A stretch of DNA of 64,000 nucleotides from Thiobacillus denitrificans (GCA_002343685.1 DDRS01000020.1:80174-144173), one strand, 5' to 3'; counted from the stretch's first letter, positions 24,036 through 33,072 are shown. Notes: generated by a model from the letters alone, not told the origin. A program made the numbers and translations.

Positions 24036-26582
24036 TTACTTCAACGCTTCGATCGTCTCGGCTTCCAAGGCCTCGCGGCCCGCGGGCGTCTGCAAGGCGG
24101 CACCCCGGATCAGAAACGTATCCTCCACCCGCTCGCCCAGGGTGTCGATCTTGGCGGCATAGACGTTCACGTCATGCCGCATCAGCACTTCCGCCACTGC
24201 GAACAGCAAGCCCCCGCGATCCGCGCAGGTGATCGACAGCATATGGCCGTGGCCCTGTGCGTCGGCTTCCAGCCGTACCGTGGTGGGGTAAGGGTGGTGG
24301 CGCTGATGGCGTGACAGGCGGCCGCGCGGTACAAGCTGCATCGGTCGCGTCGGGTCGAGGTCGCGCGCCAGTTCGTATTCCACGAAATTCAGGAAATCGC
24401 GGTAATGGATGCCGCGATTGGCCAGGTCCATCACCTGGAAACTGTCCAGGGCATACCCATTGCGTGTGGTGTGGATCTTGGCTTCGAGAATGGTGTACTG
24501 GATACGGGCGAAAAAGCCGCAGATGCGCGCGAAGATGTCGGCCCGGTCAGGCGTGTAGACCAGCACCTGAATGCCCTCGCCGGCCGGCGACAGCCGCGCC
24601 CGCACGACGGCGTCGGCACTGTCGGTGCGGCGCCACAGCATGCGCGCCTGCCAGGCCATGTCGCGGGCGTCGAAGCGGACGAAATAGCGCTCGTCGAGAT
24701 GCTGCCACAGCGCGTCGGCGGCGTCGGCCGGCAGACCATACAGGGCGAGGTTGACGCGTGCTTCGTTCTGCCGGGCGGCAATGTCTGCCACCGCGGCGTC
24801 GCTATCCGCCAGCCGGGCGTGGGTAGCGTGATACAAGTCTTCCAGTAGCTTGCCTTTCCAGGCGTTCCAGACCTTCGGGCTGGTGCCGCGGATATCGGCC
24901 ACGGTCAGCAGGTACAGGGCGGCCAGCCGGCGCGTGTCGCCGACCCGGGCGGCGAAGGCGGCGATGACTGCGGGGTCGCTGATGTCCTCTTTCTGCGAAG
25001 TGCGCGACATCACCAGATGCATGTCCACGAGCCATGCGACCAGCTCGCTGTCCGCCTTGTCGAGCTGGTGCTGGCGGCAGAACCGTCGCGCATCGACGGC
25101 GCCGAGTTCGGAATGGTCGCCGCCGCGCCCTTTGGCGATGTCGTGGAACAGGGCGGCCAGGTACAGCAGCTCAGGCTTGTCGAACGCGGTAATCAGCCGG
25201 CTGGCAAGCGGGAACTCGTGCGCAAGGCCCGGCACGGTGAAGCGCCGCATGTTGCGGAGCACGGTGAGGATGTGCTCGTCGACCGTGTAGACGTGAAAGA
25301 GGTCATGCTGCATCTGACCGACGACGCGGCCGAATGCCGGGATGTAGCGACCGAGCAGGCCATAGCGATGCATCGCGCGCAGCGCCCGGGTGATGCCCAG
25401 CGGCTGGCGCAGCAGCGTCATGAACAGGGCGCGATGCTGCGGATCGGCGCGAAATGCGGCATCGATGCGCGTACTGCCGCGCCACAGTGCGCGCAACGTC
25501 GCAGGCTCGAAACCGGCGAGTGTCGGGTGCTGGGCATAGACGATGAAGGCGCGCAGCAGGGCATCCGGTTTGCGCTCGAACAGGTCGGCTGCACGCGCTT
25601 CGAGCAGATTGGCACGCAACTGGAAATCGGCATCGATCGGCTCGGGCGGCGCGGTCACCGGGAACAGACGTACGCGCAGCGACTGGATCAGGATGTCGTT
25701 GACGCGCTGGATCAGTTTGGCGGCCCGGTAATACCCCTGCATCAGGCGTTCGCCTGCGCGCTTGTGCGCTGTGGCGGCGAGTCCCAGGCGGGCGGCGAGC
25801 TCGGTCTGGTAATCGAAGGCGAGCCGGTCTTCGCGCCGTCCGGACAGGAGATGCAGGTGGATGCGCAAAGCCGACAGCGAATATTCCTCGCGCGCAATGC
25901 GGCGCGCCTCGGCAGGGGTGAGCAGGCCGGCGCGTGCGATGCCGCTCCAGCTGCCCTGGATGCCGCAGGCCTGCGCCAGCCAATGAATGGTGTGCAGGTC
26001 GCGCAGGCCGCCGGGGCTGTCCTTCAGGTTGGGTTCGAGCTTGTAGGCGCTGTCGTCGAAACGTGCGTGGCGGGCCTGCTGCTCCGCGAGCTTGCCGTCG
26101 AAAAAGTGTTGGGCGTCGAAACGTGCCTGGAAGCGGCGGCCGAATTCGTCGAACAGGCTTGCCGCGCCGTACACGAAGCGTGCCTCCAGCAGGTTGGTTT
26201 CCACCGTGATGTCCGCGGCCTCGGCCAGGCAGGCGTCGACCGTGCGCACGCTATGGCCGATCTCCAGCCCGACGTCCCAGCAGGCCTGCACCCAGTTTTC
26301 CAGCGTGGCCTGCTGGTCGGGGGTGGGATCATGGGGCAGTACCATCAGCACGTCCACGTCGGACCCGGGGAACAGTTCGCCGCGTCCGTAGCCGCCGACG
26401 GCCGCGAGGCAGAACGTGGGGGGCAGGGCGAGCCGTGCCGAGAGTTCGATCAGCACGCTGTCGACCAGCGCAGCGTGGCGGCTCAGGTAGTGGGTGGTGG
26501 ATTTGCGCAGAAAGGCCGCAGCCAGATCGGCGCGGCCCGATTTGAGCCGCTCGCGAAGATCGGCGAACGGCGGTTTGCTCAC
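24036..26582 (-). CDS. glnD: bifunctional PII uridylyltransferase/uridylyl-removing enzyme GlnD
   Basis: I start at the GTG at 26582, which overlaps the map stop in a GTGA arrangement and gives 848 residues, close to the usual length. Domains in order: nucleotidyltransferase with Gly-Gly-Tyr-Gly-Arg-Gly-Glu-Leu-Phe-Pro-Gly-Ser-Asp-Val-Asp (about residues 62-76), the GlnD helical domain, an HD domain (Leu-Phe-His-Asp-Ile-Ala-Lys-Gly, about 480-487) that removes UMP, and two C-terminal ACT domains that sense glutamine. Its substrate is the PII protein, and a glnB with the target tyrosine lies at 52792. Confidence 0.96.
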   Translation of the reverse strand: MSKPPFADLRERLKSGRADLAAAFLRKSTTHYLSRHAALVDSVLIELSARLALPPTFCLAAVGGYGRGELFPGSDVDVLMVLPHDPTPDQQATLENWVQACWDVGLEIGHSVRTVDACLAEAADITVETNLLEARFVYGAASLFDEFGRRFQARFDAQHFFDGKLAEQQARHARFDDSAYKLEPNLKDSPGGLRDLHTIHWLAQACGIQGSWSGIARAGLLTPAEARRIAREEYSLSALRIHLHLLSGRREDRLAFDYQTELAARLGLAATAHKRAGERLMQGYYRAAKLIQRVNDILIQSLRVRLFPVTAPPEPIDADFQLRANLLEARAADLFERKPDALLRAFIVYAQHPTLAGFEPATLRALWRGSTRIDAAFRADPQHRALFMTLLRQPLGITRALRAMHRYGLLGRYIPAFGRVVGQMQHDLFHVYTVDEHILTVLRNMRRFTVPGLAHEFPLASRLITAFDKPELLYLAALFHDIAKGRGGDHSELGAVDARRFCRQHQLDKADSELVAWLVDMHLVMSRTSQKEDISDPAVIAAFAARVGDTRRLAALYLLTVADIRGTSPKVWNAWKGKLLEDLYHATHARLADSDAAVADIAARQNEARVNLALYGLPADAADALWQHLDERYFVRFDARDMAWQARMLWRRTDSADAVVRARLSPAGEGIQVLVYTPDRADIFARICGFFARIQYTILEAKIHTTRNGYALDSFQVMDLANRGIHYRDFLNFVEYELARDLDPTRPMQLVPRGRLSRHQRHHPYPTTVRLEADAQGHGHMLSITCADRGGLLFAVAEVLMRHDVNVYAAKIDTLGERVEDTFLIRGAALQTPAGREALEAETIEALK

Positions 26583-27388
26583 GCAGCGTGACGGATGCGG
26601 TCGGGAACGGCCGGGGTGCCGGCCGAGACGGTCAGGACTTCGTAGCCGCTGTCGGTCACCAGGATCGTGTGTTCCCACTGCGCCGACAGGCTGCGGTCCT
26701 TGGTGACGATGGTCCAGCCGTCGGGCATCTGGCGGATGTCGCGGCGGCCGGCATTGATCATCGGCTCGATGGTGAAGGTCATGCCCGGTTCCAGCACGAG
26801 GCCGGTGCCGGGCTTGCCGTAGTGCAGCACCTGCGGGTCCTCATGGAAATTGCGGCCGATGCCGTGGCCGCAGAATTCGCGCACCACGCTGTAGCCGTGG
26901 TTTTCGGCGAAGCGCTGGATGGCGTGACCGATGTCGCCCAGGCGCACGCCCGGCTTGACGTGGTCGATGCCGACCCACATCGCTTCGTAGGTGATCTGGA
27001 TCAGGCGTTTGGCCTGGATCGATCCCTCGCCCGCCACGAACATGCGGCTGGTATCGCCGTGCCAGCCATCCTTGATGACCGTGATGTCGAGGTTCACGAT
27101 GTCGCCGTTCTTCAGGATCTTCTCTCCCGGAACGCCGTGGCAGACCTGGTTGTTGACCGAGGTGCAGATCGACTTGGGGTAAGGTGCGTGCCCCGACGGC
27201 GCGTAGTTCAGCGGCGCCGGGATCGTATCCTGCACGTTGACCATGTAGTCGTGACACAGCCGATCGAGCTCGCCCGTGGTGACGCCAGGTTTGACGAAAG
27301 GCGTGATGTAGTCGAGCACTTCCGAGGCAAGTCGTCCGGCGACGCGCATGCCTTCGATTTCGGCGCCGGTTTTGATGGTGACAGTCAT
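26579..27388 (-). CDS. map: type I methionine aminopeptidase
   Basis: A 269-residue enzyme that removes the initiator methionine. The metal ligands are visible in Asn-Leu-Asp-Ile-Thr-Val (about residue 100), Trp-His-Gly-Asp-Thr-Ser (about 110), Gly-His-Gly-Ile-Gly (about 173-177) and Thr-Ile-Glu-Pro-Met (about 206). Length and order are normal for the bacterial type I enzyme. The map-glnD pair with rpsB nearby on the opposite strand is a widely conserved proteobacterial arrangement. Confidence 0.96.
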   Translation of the reverse strand: MTVTIKTGAEIEGMRVAGRLASEVLDYITPFVKPGVTTGELDRLCHDYMVNVQDTIPAPLNYAPSGHAPYPKSICTSVNNQVCHGVPGEKILKNGDIVNLDITVIKDGWHGDTSRMFVAGEGSIQAKRLIQITYEAMWVGIDHVKPGVRLGDIGHAIQRFAENHGYSVVREFCGHGIGRNFHEDPQVLHYGKPGTGLVLEPGMTFTIEPMINAGRRDIRQMPDGWTIVTKDRSLSAQWEHTILVTDSGYEVLTVSAGTPAVPDRIRHAA

Positions 27389-27444
27389 GTTTGGGCTAGT
27401 TGCGGGGCTTAAAGCAGCATTCTAGCGCGCCCGGCAGGCGCTGG

Positions 27445-27466
27445 AAAAACCATGCTTATGACATGG
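27445..27466 (-). terminator. intrinsic terminator after the two small exported proteins
   Basis: On the minus strand CCATG-TCATAAG-CATGG is followed by TTTTT (plus coordinates 27466 to 27445). It ends the transcript of the two small exported genes and insulates map from it. Confidence 0.75.
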
Positions 27467-27470
27467 TGGG

Positions 27471-27506
27471 CGCAACCAGGGATGCGGCAGCATGTCCCTG
27501 GTTGCG
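27471..27506 (-). repeat. perfect 12-bp inverted repeat upstream of the terminator
   Basis: CGCAACCAGGGA (27471-27482) and its exact complement (27495-27506) flank a 12-base loop. It lies between the last small exported gene and the intrinsic terminator, so the transcript end would carry two stacked hairpins. It may stabilise the mRNA 3' end. The pairing is directly visible. Confidence 0.7.
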
Positions 27507-27543
27507 TGCTTGCCGGAAAACACACCGGCTAGCTGCGTCGTCC

Positions 27544-27804
27544 TTACTGCCCCGCGGCAGACCTTCCACCGCTACGGACCTGCTCGCGGGTTTCGGTGCG
27601 GATCTGGTCGCGCGTCTGGATGCGCTTCTCATCGCGGTTTTGGGTGCGCGTTTCCTTGCGTTGTGCCGAATCAGGGTAGGACATTCCGGTATTGCCCATT
27701 CCCATGCCGCCCCCCATCCCGGCGTGGCCGCCCTTGGCGTGGACTGCGCCGCTGGCCAGGCCGGCGGCAAGCAGGATGACGGAAAGAATTTTGGTCGATT
27801 TCAT
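27544..27804 (-). CDS. small exported protein with glycine-methionine and Arg/Thr/Gln-rich segments
   Basis: An 86-residue protein with a clear signal peptide (Met-Lys-Ser-Thr-Lys then a hydrophobic core; probable cleavage after Val-His-Ala near residue 23). The mature N-terminus is Gly/Met rich (Gly-Met-Gly-Gly-Gly-Met-Gly-Met). The C-terminal half is a charged, helix-prone run with regularly spaced arginines (Thr-Arg-Thr-Gln-Asn-Arg-Asp and Gln-Thr-Arg-Asp-Gln-Ile-Arg-Thr). No cysteine and no known domain. A GGAGTG-like ribosome binding site precedes the start. It is the second gene of a two-gene unit that diverges from the OmpR/EnvZ system. Confidence 0.65.
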   Translation of the reverse strand: MKSTKILSVILLAAGLASGAVHAKGGHAGMGGGMGMGNTGMSYPDSAQRKETRTQNRDEKRIQTRDQIRTETREQVRSGGRSAAGQ

Positions 27805-27828
27805 GGTGCACTCCTAAAGTTGGTGGAA

Positions 27829-28167
27829 TTAACGACCCCGTCGCCCGGCGCCGGCGCCAGGAACGGCACCGGGACTGACGCCTGGCGCCGCCATGTCCTG
27901 ATGGCGATGCTCGTAGCCTGTGCCATAAGGCAGGGGGGGCGGAGCCTGCTGACTGTCCTGGGTTGGCGCGGGCGCGCGCAGATTGCGCTGCACCGCCTCG
28001 TCGACCTGACTTGTGCCGGGGGGATGCGGGAGATCGCGCGGCAACGACAGGTTGAGGGGGCGAGGCTGCGCGCTGTTCGCGTTGCCCTGGCGTGCCTCGG
28101 CCAGTGCGGGCATGGCAAGGGCCAGGACGGACGGGACAAGGAGCAGGCTCAGGCGGGGCAGGGTCAT
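27829..28167 (-). CDS. small exported proline-rich protein
   Basis: A 112-residue protein with a signal peptide (hydrophobic core about residues 6-20, cleavage probably after Ala-Leu-Ala near 23). The mature part is rich in Pro, Gln, Ala and Arg, with Leu-Pro-Arg-Asp-Leu-Pro-His-Pro-Pro-Gly and a glycine/alanine/arginine tail. No cysteine or known domain. It sits 24 bases upstream of the other small exported gene, so they are probably one transcript. The start has no obvious Shine-Dalgarno sequence. Confidence 0.55.
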   Translation of the reverse strand: MTLPRLSLLLVPSVLALAMPALAEARQGNANSAQPRPLNLSLPRDLPHPPGTSQVDEAVQRNLRAPAPTQDSQQAPPPLPYGTGYEHRHQDMAAPGVSPGAVPGAGAGRRGR

Positions 28168-28251
28168 GTACGGTTCGGGGTTCGTTGAGGCCGCGGGATT
28201 GCGGTGGAATGCAGTGTGGGCCGATTATGTCGCTGGGCGATGTCGGCTGGA

Positions 28252-28266
28252 TGGCACTGCGTGCCA
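28252..28266. promoter_or_regulatory. palindrome in the divergent intergenic region
   Basis: TGGCAC-TGC-GTGCCA is a perfect 6-bp inverted repeat in the 260 bases between the small exported genes and the ompR-like gene. It is a candidate operator. OmpR-type regulators usually bind direct repeats, so its link to the adjacent regulator is unproven. The rest of the gap holds a GGGCC/GGCCC hairpin near 28290-28304 and no convincing promoter. Confidence 0.25.
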
Positions 28267-28427
28267 GTGTGTGTCCGTTTGTGACAGGCGGGCCGGAAAG
28301 GCCCTATTGTGGGGTAGGATAAAACTATCGGACGCAAGGCCCGAAAACCGTAACCCGCCACCCAATCCGGACGCCGTGTGATGCAATCGTTCAAGCCTGT
28401 TGTGCCCAACCCTGCCCGGAGTGTGTC

Positions 28428-29144
28428 GTGACGGCGCCCGCCGCGGCACGCATCCTGGTGGTGGACGACGACCCGGGGTTGCGCACCCTGCTGGAGGCGT
28501 ATCTGGGCGACAGCGGATTCGCGGTGGAGACGGCGATGGATGGACCGGCGATGTGGCAGGCGCTGGAGCACGGCATGCCGGATGCCATCGTGCTCGACCT
28601 GATGATGCCCGGCGAGGATGGGTTGTCGCTGGCGCGCCGCCTGCGCAGCCAGTCGAACGTGCCGATCCTCATGCTGTCGGCGCGCGGCGAGGAAATCGAC
28701 CGCGTGGTAGGCCTGGAAATGGGCGCCGACGATTACCTGGCCAAGCCCTTCAGTCCACGCGAGTTGCTGGCCCGTCTGCGTGCGCTGTTGCGGCGCAGCC
28801 AGGGCCAGGGTGAGCCTGTCTCTCAGCCGGCGCTGCCCAGCTTCGGGCCGTACCGGCTGGATGCGGCCAGCCACCGGCTTACCCGCGACGGCGTCGAGGT
28901 GAAACTGTCCACCGCCGAATTCGCCCTGTTGCGCATCTTCGTCGAGCACCCGCTGCGGGTGCTGTCGCGCGATACCCTGATCGACATGCTGAAAGGCTAC
29001 GAGCGCGATCCGTTCGACCGCAGCGTCGATACCCGCGTCACCCGCTTGCGCCGCAAGATCGAGCCCGATTCCACGGAGCCCGTCTATATCCGCACCGTGC
29101 GTGGCGAGGGCTACCTGTTCAATCCGCGCGGCAACGAGGCGTGA
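28428..29144 (+). CDS. ompR: OmpR-family response regulator
   Basis: A 238-residue regulator starting at GTG 28428, six bases after GGAG. The receiver domain has the acidic Val-Asp-Asp-Asp (about residues 12-15), phosphoacceptor Asp57 in Ile-Val-Leu-Asp-Leu-Met-Met-Pro and conserved Lys in Leu-Ala-Lys-Pro-Phe-Ser-Pro (about 107). A winged-helix domain (about 140-232) contains Thr-Val-Arg-Gly-Glu-Gly-Tyr. It overlaps the kinase gene by 4 bases. The pairing fits OmpR-EnvZ, although a related pair with another stimulus is possible. Confidence 0.88.
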   Translation: MTAPAAARILVVDDDPGLRTLLEAYLGDSGFAVETAMDGPAMWQALEHGMPDAIVLDLMMPGEDGLSLARRLRSQSNVPILMLSARGEEIDRVVGLEMGADDYLAKPFSPRELLARLRALLRRSQGQGEPVSQPALPSFGPYRLDAASHRLTRDGVEVKLSTAEFALLRIFVEHPLRVLSRDTLIDMLKGYERDPFDRSVDTRVTRLRRKIEPDSTEPVYIRTVRGEGYLFNPRGNEA

Positions 29145-30463
29145 GACTGTCGTCGCGCCTAAGCCTGACGCAGCAGAACGCCTTGCTGCTGCTGGCGTTC
29201 TTCATCCTCTTCGAGTTGCTGGTGGTATCGGCCATCACCTACTTTTTGATGGTGCCGATGGCGCGCCGTTCGGCGGCCGACCTGGCGGGTTTGATGACGT
29301 TGTCGGCACAAACCTGGAGCGAACTGCCGCCGGTCACCCGTCCTGCTTTCGAGATCGAGTTGGCACGCTCGCATGCGCTGGCGCTGCGCGCCGAACCGCC
29401 GCACAACGCCGAGCCACCGTCATGGCGAGAGCCCTATCTGCGCTTCCTGGTGGCGTCCCTGAGCGTGCGAGTGGGTGGACCCGTCGCGACCTCGCGCGAG
29501 GAAATCCGGGGGCAGGAATGGTTCTGGGCGTCACTACCTGCCGGCGATGGGCGTCTGTCGGTAGGATTTCCCCACAGCCGCATCGGCCCGCGCCCGATCC
29601 ATGCCGTGCTGGCCTCGTTGGCCGGCGGCACGTTGCTGACCCTGCTTGCGGCCTGGTGGCTGGCCCGTCGGACCACCCGGCCGCTGCAACGGCTGCAGCA
29701 GGCGGTCACTTCGCTGGGTCGTGGGCAGACGCCGGAGCGCCTGCCCGAGACCGGGCCGCGTGAAATCGCAGCCCTGAGCCGCCGCTTCAACGAGATGACG
29801 AAACAGGTGGAAGAGCTGCTGGCTGCCCGCACGGTGCTGCTGGCTGGTGTGTCGCATGACCTGCGTACGCCGCTGGCACGGCTGCGGCTGGCGGTGGAAA
29901 TGCTGGTGAAGAAGCCGAGCGCGGAACTGGCGGCGCAGGTGGAGGGCGACATCGAGGCGATGGACCGTCTGATCGGCGATGTACTGACGCTGGCACGCGG
30001 CTTCGGTCATGAGGCTGCCCGGCGGGTGGCACTGGCCGATCTGCTGGCCGATCTGGTACGGTCCACGCCCGGCGCGGCTGAGCACGTGCAGATCGAGGCG
30101 GCGGATATCACGCTCGACGTGCCTGCCGGCGCCTTGCGCCGCATTCTGGCCAATCTGCTGGAAAATGCCCTGCGTTATGGCGGCGGCCAGCCCGTGACCC
30201 TGCAGGCCGAGACAGGGGACGGGCTATGCCGCATCGGCGTGCTCGATCGCGGCCCCGGGATTCCTGCGACGGAACAGGAGGCCGTGTTCCGGCCGTTCTA
30301 CCGGCTCGAAGCCTCGCGCAACGTCGGCACCGGCGGCTCGGGGCTGGGCCTGGCGATCGTGCGCCAGCTGGCGGCGGCGCAGGGATGGGACGTCAGCCTC
30401 GACGCGCGGCCCGGGGGCGGACTGGCAGTATGGCTGCAGATCGCCCTGCCGCCGGCGCCTTGA
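29141..30463 (+). CDS. envZ: EnvZ-like sensor histidine kinase
   Basis: A 440-residue inner-membrane kinase starting at GTG 29141 within the ompR stop. Two transmembrane helices (about residues 15-37 and 155-175) flank a periplasmic domain of about 115 residues, followed by HAMP (about 176-230). The phosphoacceptor is His239 in Val-Ser-His-Asp-Leu-Arg-Thr-Pro. The ATPase domain shows Asn-Leu-Leu-Glu-Asn-Ala-Leu-Arg-Tyr, Asp-Arg-Gly-Pro-Gly-Ile and Gly-Ser-Gly-Leu-Gly-Leu. Its stop codon lies inside the -35 of the rpsB promoter. Confidence 0.88.
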   Translation: MRLSSRLSLTQQNALLLLAFFILFELLVVSAITYFLMVPMARRSAADLAGLMTLSAQTWSELPPVTRPAFEIELARSHALALRAEPPHNAEPPSWREPYLRFLVASLSVRVGGPVATSREEIRGQEWFWASLPAGDGRLSVGFPHSRIGPRPIHAVLASLAGGTLLTLLAAWWLARRTTRPLQRLQQAVTSLGRGQTPERLPETGPREIAALSRRFNEMTKQVEELLAARTVLLAGVSHDLRTPLARLRLAVEMLVKKPSAELAAQVEGDIEAMDRLIGDVLTLARGFGHEAARRVALADLLADLVRSTPGAAEHVQIEAADITLDVPAGALRRILANLLENALRYGGGQPVTLQAETGDGLCRIGVLDRGPGIPATEQEAVFRPFYRLEASRNVGTGGSGLGLAIVRQLAAAQGWDVSLDARPGGGLAVWLQIALPPAP

Positions 30464-30488
30464 AATAAGTACCCATTCGAATTAGAAT
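30460..30488 (+). promoter_or_regulatory. rpsB promoter
   Basis: TTGAAA at 30460-30465, a 17-base spacer and TAGAAT at 30483-30488: five of six matches in both boxes. The -35 overlaps the envZ stop. The predicted leader is about 115 bases and contains the structured region described next. It is the likely main promoter of the rpsB-tsf-pyrH-frr block. Confidence 0.75.
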
Positions 30489-30532
30489 CGCGGGCTGTCC
30501 GGAATGGTTCGGACAAATTCGCACACCTGTCA

Positions 30533-30603
30533 TTAAAGGGTGGCGGCGTGTTCAAACGTACACACGCGGCTGCTGACGGGTGGAGGCTCAACCCTTTAGG
30601 AGA
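30533..30603 (+). promoter_or_regulatory. structured rpsB leader, probable S2 autoregulatory element
   Basis: AAAGGGT (30535-30541) pairs exactly with ACCCTTT (30591-30597), extendable by two pairs including a G-U. Inside it GCGTGT (30546-30551) pairs with ACACGC (30562-30567). The ribosome binding site AGGAGA (30598-30603) directly abuts the long stem. rpsB leaders are known to mediate S2 autoregulation in proteobacteria (the t44 RNA in gammaproteobacteria). The pairings are seen; the regulatory role is inferred. Confidence 0.5.
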
Positions 30604-30608
30604 TTTTC

Positions 30609-31352
30609 ATGTCTGTCACCATGCGCCAAATGCTGGAGGCCGGTGTCCATTTCGGCCACCAGACCCGCTTCTGGAACCCCAAGATGGCCCCGTTCATTTT
30701 CGGCCATCGCAACAAGATCCATATCGTCAACCTGGAAAAATCGCTGCCGATGTTCCAGGAGGCGCAGAAATTCGTGCGTCAGCTGGCCGCCAACAAGGGC
30801 AACGTGCTGTTCGTCGGCACCAAGCGCGCCGCACGCGACATCGTGCGCGAAGAAGCGCAGCGCGCCGGCATGCCTTACGTCGACAACCGCTGGCTCGGCG
30901 GCATGCTGACGAACTTCAAGACGGTCAAGCAGTCCATCAAACGCCTGAACGAACTGGAAGCCTCGCTGGCCGAACCGGGCCGTCTGTCGAAGAAGGAAAT
31001 CCTCACGGTACAGCGCGAAGTCGACAAGCTGAACCGCAGCCTGGGCGGCATCCGTGAAATGGGCGGCCTGCCCGACGCGCTGTTCATCATCGACGTCGGT
31101 TACCAGAAGGGCGCCGTGGTCGAGGCCAAGAAGCTGGGCATTCCGGTGATCGGCGTGGTCGACACCAACAACAGCCCGGAAGGCGTGGACTACATCGTCC
31201 CCGGCAACGATGACTCGGCGCGCGCGATTCGCCTGTACGCCCGCGGCATGGCCGATGCGGCGCTGGAAGGCCGTGCCCAGGTCATCAGCGAGATCGTCGG
31301 TGGCGAGGAGTTCGTCGAGGTGGAAGAAGAGGGTGGCATCGCCGCCGAATAA
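30609..31352 (+). CDS. rpsB: 30S ribosomal protein S2
   Basis: A 247-residue S2 with the typical start [18 protein letters not shown] and the signatures Phe-Ile-Phe-Gly-His-Arg-Asn and [10 protein letters not shown]. It has an acidic C-terminal tail. It is part of the small subunit and first gene of the rpsB-tsf unit. A strong AGGAGA ribosome binding site lies 5 bases upstream. Confidence 0.99.
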   Translation: MSVTMRQMLEAGVHFGHQTRFWNPKMAPFIFGHRNKIHIVNLEKSLPMFQEAQKFVRQLAANKGNVLFVGTKRAARDIVREEAQRAGMPYVDNRWLGGMLTNFKTVKQSIKRLNELEASLAEPGRLSKKEILTVQREVDKLNRSLGGIREMGGLPDALFIIDVGYQKGAVVEAKKLGIPVIGVVDTNNSPEGVDYIVPGNDDSARAIRLYARGMADAALEGRAQVISEIVGGEEFVEVEEEGGIAAE

Positions 31353-31401
31353 ACGCGACGTGCTCAATATCGCCGGGAGACATCCCCGGCGAACGTATTC
31401 G

Positions 31402-31427
31402 AGGAGGGGCGTTGGCCCCTCTTTCTG
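31402..31427 (+). terminator. terminator/attenuator between rpsB and tsf
   Basis: GAGGGGC-GTTG-GCCCCTC (31404-31421) is followed by TTTCTGTATT. The T-run is interrupted, which fits partial read-through into tsf. A partial terminator between these two genes is also known in E. coli. Confidence 0.7.
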
Positions 31428-31470
31428 TATTGGCTGAATTTAATCGAGTAATTTGGGATAGGAGTTCGAA

Positions 31471-32343
31471 ATGGCTGAAATCACTGCAAGCATGGTCAAG
31501 GATCTGCGCGAGAAAACCGATGCGCCGATGATGGACTGCAAGAAGGCGCTGTCGGAAGCCGGCGGCGACATGCAGAAGGCGGAGGAAATCCTGCGCGTGC
31601 GCTTCGGCAACAAGGCCGCCAAGAGCGCCGGCCGCGTGGCTGCCGAAGGGATCGTGACCATTGCCATCAGCGCCGACGGCAAGTCCGCCGCCATGGTCGA
31701 AGTCAACTGCGAAACCGACTTCGTGGCGAAGAACGACGACTTCATGGCGCTCTCCAACGCGCTCGCCGGCATGGTGCTGGAACAGAATCCGGCCGACGTC
31801 GCCGCGCTGTCCGCGCTGCCCTACAAGGGCGCCACGGTGGAAGCCTTCCGCACCGAGCTGGTCGGCAAGATCGGCGAAAACATGTCGGTGCGCCGCTTCG
31901 TTCGCCTGAACGGCCAGGGCAAGTTCGCCAGCTACATCCATGGCGGCAAGATCGGCGTGCTGGTCGACGTGACCGGCGACGAAGCGCTGGCGCGCGACAT
32001 CGCGATGCATATCGCAGCGTCCAAACCGAAGTCGCTGGATGCCTCGGGCGTCTCGCAGGAGCTGATCGACACGGAACGTCGCGTCGCGATCGAGAAGGCC
32101 AAGGAAGCCGGCAAGCCGGAAGCCATGCTGGAAAAAATTGCCGAAGGTACGGTGCAGAAGTTCCTCAAGGAAGTCACGCTGCTGTCGCAGCCTTTCGTCA
32201 AGGACGACAAGCAGACCGTCGAGCAGGTGCTGAAGTCGAAGAACTCGCAGTGCCACGGCTTCGTGATGTACGTGGTGGGCGAGGGCATCGAGAAGAAGGT
32301 GTCCGACTTCGCCGCTGAAGTCGCGGCAGCCTCCAAGGTCTGA
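31471..32343 (+). CDS. tsf: elongation factor Ts
   Basis: A 290-residue nucleotide exchange factor for EF-Tu. The N-terminal UBA-like domain contains [19 protein letters not shown], and the core starts with [16 protein letters not shown], which makes the EF-Tu contact. Length is standard. A TAGGAG ribosome binding site precedes the ATG. It follows rpsB across a leaky terminator. Confidence 0.99.
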   Translation: MAEITASMVKDLREKTDAPMMDCKKALSEAGGDMQKAEEILRVRFGNKAAKSAGRVAAEGIVTIAISADGKSAAMVEVNCETDFVAKNDDFMALSNALAGMVLEQNPADVAALSALPYKGATVEAFRTELVGKIGENMSVRRFVRLNGQGKFASYIHGGKIGVLVDVTGDEALARDIAMHIAASKPKSLDASGVSQELIDTERRVAIEKAKEAGKPEAMLEKIAEGTVQKFLKEVTLLSQPFVKDDKQTVEQVLKSKNSQCHGFVMYVVGEGIEKKVSDFAAEVAAASKV

Positions 32344-32349
32344 CCGGGC

Positions 32350-33063
32350 ATGGCGCCGGTGCGACGCATCCTGCTGAAGCTGTCCGGCGAGGCCCTGATG
32401 GGGCCGGACAGTTTTGGCTATCACGCCGGGACGATGGCCGGCTTCGTCGGACAGATTCGTGAAGTCGTGGCGCTGGGTGTACAGGTCGGCATCGTGGTCG
32501 GCGGCGGCAACCTGTTCCGTGGCGCCACCGGCGCGCTGTCCGGAATGAACCGCGCCACCGCCGATTCGATGGGCATGCTGGCGACGGTGATGAATGCGCT
32601 GGCGCTGAAGGATGCGCTGCAGCAGGCCGGGGTCGAGGCGCGCGTGCAGACGGCCGTGCACATCGCCCACCTGGGCGAAGATTTCGAGCGTGACGCGGCG
32701 GTGCGCGAACTGGAAGCCGGGCGGGTGGTGATTTTCGGCGGGGGAACCGGCAATCCGTTTTTCACCACGGATACCGCCGCTGCCCTGCGTGCAGCCGAGA
32801 TCGGTGCCGACCTGCTGCTGAAGGCAACCAAGGTCGACGGCGTCTATACCGCCGATCCCAAGAAGGATGCGGATGCCCGCCGTTACGAGACCCTGAGTTT
32901 CGACGAGGCGATCGCCAACAATCTCGGCGTGCTCGACACCGCTGCCTTTGCCTTGTGTCGCGAACAGAAACTGTCGCTCGTCGTGTTCAACGTCTTCAAA
33001 CCCGGCGCGCTGAAGCGCGTGGTGATGGGCGAGGACGAGGGTACGCGGGTAAGCAACCATTGA
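32350..33063 (+). CDS. pyrH: UMP kinase
   Basis: A 237-residue hexameric UMP kinase of the amino-acid-kinase fold. It shows [10 protein letters not shown] (about residues 8-17), [10 protein letters not shown] (about 50-59) and [10 protein letters not shown] (about 135-144). It phosphorylates UMP to UDP and is regulated by GTP and UTP in relatives. It lies 6 bases after tsf and 9 before frr. Confidence 0.98.
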   Translation: MAPVRRILLKLSGEALMGPDSFGYHAGTMAGFVGQIREVVALGVQVGIVVGGGNLFRGATGALSGMNRATADSMGMLATVMNALALKDALQQAGVEARVQTAVHIAHLGEDFERDAAVRELEAGRVVIFGGGTGNPFFTTDTAAALRAAEIGADLLLKATKVDGVYTADPKKDADARRYETLSFDEAIANNLGVLDTAAFALCREQKLSLVVFNVFKPGALKRVVMGEDEGTRVSNH

Positions 33064-33072
33064 GGAGCTGAA

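Noticed and set aside
25017..26591. 524-codon plus-strand frame opposite glnD
   Set aside because: Antisense shadow of glnD without a recognisable domain or ribosome binding site.
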